Assembly (NCBI GenBank): GCA_019420135.1
Contig: JAHZHS010000036.1
Location: 1 to 15,661, forward strand
From: Oscillospiraceae bacterium
GTDB taxonomy: Bacteria; Bacillota; Clostridia; Oscillospirales; Ruminococcaceae
DNA length: 15,661 bases
Reading direction: 5' to 3'
Under the pieces are notes generated by a model. It saw only the letters and a program-made list of their open reading frames with translations, did not search any database and was not told where the DNA came from. The first letter of the stretch is position 1. Every line of letters begins with the position of its first letter. Both the position numbers and the translations under genes were made by a program. Below, one piece after another: positions 13,759 to 15,661 of the stretch.

Positions 13759-14934
13759 TTACCAGAGATGCAGGATTTTCACGCCCGCCCGGGCCAGCTT
13801 GTAGACGGGCCCCTCCAGCTCTTTGGCGGCGTCCTTGAGGGCGGCGCGGATGGGCAGATGCTGGGGGCAATGGGCCTCACACTTGCCGCAGCCCACGCAC
13901 TGGGAAGCCCCGGTGCCCTTGCGGCGCAGGCCGGTGGTGCGCAGGTATTCGCTGCGGACGTGGCGGCCCTCGGCGGAGACGCGGTTGTAACAGGCAAAGA
14001 CGCCGGGAATGTCCACCCCGGCAGGGCAGGGCTGGCAGTAGCCGCAGCCGGTGCAGCCGATGCGCATGGCGGCCTGCAGGTCGGCTTTCAGCCCGTCGAT
14101 GAAGGCGTGATCCTCCGCCGACAGACAGCCGGGCAGGGCATCCTCCGCCGCGCGGACGTTGTCGCGGACCATCTCCAGGCTGTTCATGCCGGAGAGCACG
14201 CAGGTCACCCCCGGCTGGTCCCACAGCCAGCGCAGGCCCCAGCCCGCCGCCGACCGTCCCGACGGATGGGCGGCAATGCGCTGCCGGGCAGCGTCGGGCA
14301 GCCCGGTGATGAGCCGCCCGCCCCGTAAGGGCTCCATGATGATGACGGGGATGCCTTTGGCTGCGGCGGCTTCCAGTCCCCGGCGTCCGGCCTGGGTGTG
14401 CTCGTCCAGGTAGTTGTACTGGATCTGGCAGAAATCCCAGTCGTAGGCGTCCAGCAGCTGCAAAAAGGCCGTCGTGTCCCCGTGGAAGGAAAATCCGATC
14501 CGCCCGATTTTGCCGGCGGCTTTCAGCTCCTCCAGCCAGTCCCGGATGCCCATGGCGCAGAGCTTTTCCCAGGCTGCCAGGTCGGACAGCATGTGCATGA
14601 GGTAGAAGTCGATGTGGTCGGTACCCAGGCGGGCCAGCTGTTCCTCAAAGCACTTCTGGGCCCCGGCCCGGGAACGGATGAGGTACTGGGGCAGCTTGTC
14701 GGCCAGAAAGACCCTGTCCCGGCAGCCCAGACGGCGCAAAGCCTCCCCCAGGGCGGCCTCGCTGCCCGGATAGATGTAGGCGGTGTCAAGGTAGTTGACG
14801 CCCAGTTTCACTGCCTCCCCGATCTGCGCGGTGACGGCATCCTGGTCGATGCGGCCCCCGGCGCGGGGAAAACGCAGACAGCCGTAACCCAGCACCGAAA
14901 GTCCGGCGCCGGTTCTGTCGGCCCGGTATTGCAT
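13759..14934 (-). CDS. Aldo/keto reductase with two C-terminal [4Fe-4S] motifs
   Basis: The protein has 391 residues from ATG 14934. A TTG two codons upstream (14940) is possible but lies too close to the GAGGGG ribosome binding site. The TIM-barrel part has the aldo/keto reductase tetrad D50, Y55 (LDTAYIYPGSE), K80 (FLADKLP) and H114 (FYLMHML), and a later IIMEPLRGG. Residues 294-304 carry CTGCGYCQPCP and residues 346-357 carry CVGCGKCEAHCP, two ferredoxin-like [4Fe-4S] binding sets. Members of this clostridial subfamily are annotated as Fe-S aldo/keto reductases. The substrate is unknown, and the clusters suggest electrons come from or pass to a redox partner and not only from NADPH. It is cytoplasmic. 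It has its own promoter and precedes the Y-family polymerase gene on the same strand. Confidence 0.92.
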   Translation of the reverse strand: MQYRADRTGAGLSVLGYGCLRFPRAGGRIDQDAVTAQIGEAVKLGVNYLDTAYIYPGSEAALGEALRRLGCRDRVFLADKLPQYLIRSRAGAQKCFEEQLARLGTDHIDFYLMHMLSDLAAWEKLCAMGIRDWLEELKAAGKIGRIGFSFHGDTTAFLQLLDAYDWDFCQIQYNYLDEHTQAGRRGLEAAAAKGIPVIIMEPLRGGRLITGLPDAARQRIAAHPSGRSAAGWGLRWLWDQPGVTCVLSGMNSLEMVRDNVRAAEDALPGCLSAEDHAFIDGLKADLQAAMRIGCTGCGYCQPCPAGVDIPGVFACYNRVSAEGRHVRSEYLRTTGLRRKGTGASQCVGCGKCEAHCPQHLPIRAALKDAAKELEGPVYKLARAGVKILHLW

Positions 14935-14944
14935 AGACAAAAGC

Positions 14945-14974
14945 CCCTCTTCCCAGAGGGCGGCGGCACCGCCC
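14945..14974 (-). promoter_or_regulatory. Two overlapping leader hairpins over the reductase ribosome binding site
   Basis: On the leftward transcript, positions 14974-14958 form a 6-bp stem (GGGCGG with CCGCCC) around a five-base loop. Positions 14960-14945 form another 6-bp stem (CCCTCT with AGAGGG) around GGGA. The two share 14958-14960, so they cannot both form fully. The second includes the ribosome binding site AGAGGGG of the aldo/keto reductase gene and could limit its translation. Confidence 0.4.
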
Positions 14975-14987
14975 TGTACTGATTTCA

Positions 14988-15016
14988 GTTATACCATACT
15001 TGGCTTCCGGATTCAA
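14988..15016 (-). promoter_or_regulatory. Sigma-A-like promoter of the reductase-polymerase pair
   Basis: Read leftward, TTGAAT (15016-15011, 4/6) is followed by a 17-bp spacer and TATAAC (14993-14988, 5/6), with a TGG extended -10 element directly before it. Transcription would begin near 14981, giving a leader of about 47 bases. The element lies just past the trkH terminator, as expected for a new transcription unit. Confidence 0.7.
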
Positions 15017-15030
15017 ACAACCGCCCGGAC

Positions 15031-15070
15031 AAAAAAGGGAGAGGGGACGCCGGGCAGGCGTTCCCTCTCC
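15031..15070 (-). terminator. Hairpin terminator of the trkH gene
   Basis: Positions 15038-15051 pair with 15057-15070 over 14 positions with a single wobble pair, around a five-base loop. Read leftward, a short G spacer and six T (15036-15031) follow. It begins 20 bases after the trkH stop codon. Confidence 0.88.
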
Positions 15071-15090
15071 GCGAAAGGACCGTGGAAAAT

Positions 15091-15661
15091 TCAGTGCACG
15101 CCCCGTGCCACGGCGGCGCGGTGGCGCAGGATGTTTTTCCAGCAGGGGGGATAGAAGAGCAGCAGCATGGGGAAAACTTCCAGCCGTCCGGCCAGCATGT
15201 CGAACATGAGCACCCACTTGCTCACCGGGGAAAAGACGCTGAAATTGCCGGAGGGCCCCACCAGTTCCAGGCCGGGGCCGATGTTGTTGAAGGTGGCGGC
15301 CACGGCGGTGAAGTTGGTGACCATGTCCAGCCCGTCGATGCTGACGGCCAGTACCGACAGGGAGAAGATGAGCATGTAGGTGACGAAAAAGACGTTGATG
15401 CCCCGCAGCACCTCGTGCTCGATGACCTTGCCGTCCATCTCGATTTTGCGGATGCTCTTGGGATGGATATAGGAGCCCAGCTCCTTGATCATGGTGCGGA
15501 ACATGACGATAATGCGGGAGACCTTGATGCCGCCGCCGGTGCTGCCCGCACAGGCGCCGATGAACATGAGGATGACCAGCACGGTGCGGGAGGTCTGGGG
15601 CCAGCTGTTGAAGTCGGTGGTGGCAAAGCCGGTGGTGGTGATGATGGAGGCTACCTGGAAG
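15091..15661 (-). CDS. trkH: TrkH-type potassium uptake protein (partial, N-terminal part outside window)
   Basis: The C-terminal 189 or so residues are present, and the frame runs off the right edge on the leftward strand. TrkH forms the membrane pore for potassium uptake, usually with a TrkA nucleotide-binding partner, which is not seen here. The third pore loop is visible as ITTTGFATTDF near the edge, followed by LVILMFIGACAGSTGGGIKV, the conserved GSTGGGIK segment. The linker YIHPKSIRKIEMDGKVI leads to a membrane helix, and the fourth pore loop follows as FNNIGPGLELVGP. The last helices include WVLMFDMLAGRLEVFP, matching the family's MLxGRLEIFP, and the protein ends WKNILRHRAAVARGVH. The stop at 15091-15093 is followed by a strong terminator. 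Confidence 0.93.
   Translation of the reverse strand, partial: FQVASIITTTGFATTDFNSWPQTSRTVLVILMFIGACAGSTGGGIKVSRIIVMFRTMIKELGSYIHPKSIRKIEMDGKVIEHEVLRGINVFFVTYMLIFSLSVLAVSIDGLDMVTNFTAVAATFNNIGPGLELVGPSGNFSVFSPVSKWVLMFDMLAGRLEVFPMLLLFYPPCWKNILRHRAAVARGVH

Noticed and set aside
12631..14328. Long plus-strand open frame opposite the Y-family polymerase and aldo/keto reductase genes
   Set aside because: It crosses two motif-rich leftward genes and shows the same Gly/His/Gln-rich shadow composition. No ribosome binding site or family was recognised.

Overview
The window is GC-rich, densely coded DNA from a Firmicute. Most genes follow strong GGAGG-type ribosome binding sites, some start with TTG, and intergenic gaps are short. 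Protein style (clostridial Rnf-like subunits, a Y-family polymerase beginning with HVDVNSAF, an aldo/keto reductase with two Fe-S motifs) suggests a high-GC gut clostridium such as the Faecalibacterium/Subdoligranulum/Gemmiger group. That placement is an inference from style, not from a marker gene.

Positions 1-4738 hold the tail of an unidentified gene and then a surface-polysaccharide operon. A good sigma-A-like promoter (128-156) drives an initiating polyprenyl-phosphate sugar-phosphate transferase that is fused in frame to a GT4 glycosyltransferase. A second GT4 glycosyltransferase and a membrane-anchored GT2 glycosyltransferase follow. UDP-galactopyranose mutase (4847-5968) implies that the product contains galactofuranose. 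An M24-family metallopeptidase and a ribulose-phosphate 3-epimerase-like protein continue in the same direction. The epimerase-like protein has lost a normally invariant metal-binding His.

Positions 7781-12244 carry the most unusual block: three overlapping or adjacent genes for divergent RnfD-, RnfE- and RnfA-like membrane proteins, with no RnfB, RnfC or RnfG in the window. By motif alignment, three of the four cysteines that hold the membrane [2Fe-2S] cluster in Rnf/Nqr are replaced (Ser39 in the A-like protein, Ala121 and Ser204 in the E-like protein). The flavinylation motif of the D-like protein is degenerate, and the E-like protein has a roughly 100-residue cytoplasmic-type extension. 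A DUF1015 protein and a small, very basic, disordered Arg/Gln-rich protein follow. The rightward transcription unit ends at a strong hairpin terminator at 12305-12346.

Positions 12466-15661 run leftward: the 3' end of a TrkH-type potassium transporter gene closed by its own terminator, then a promoter, an aldo/keto reductase with two ferredoxin-like [4Fe-4S] motifs, and a Y-family DNA polymerase with a beta-clamp motif. The last two are probably co-transcribed. I saw no tRNA, rRNA, CRISPR array, insertion sequence or phage gene.
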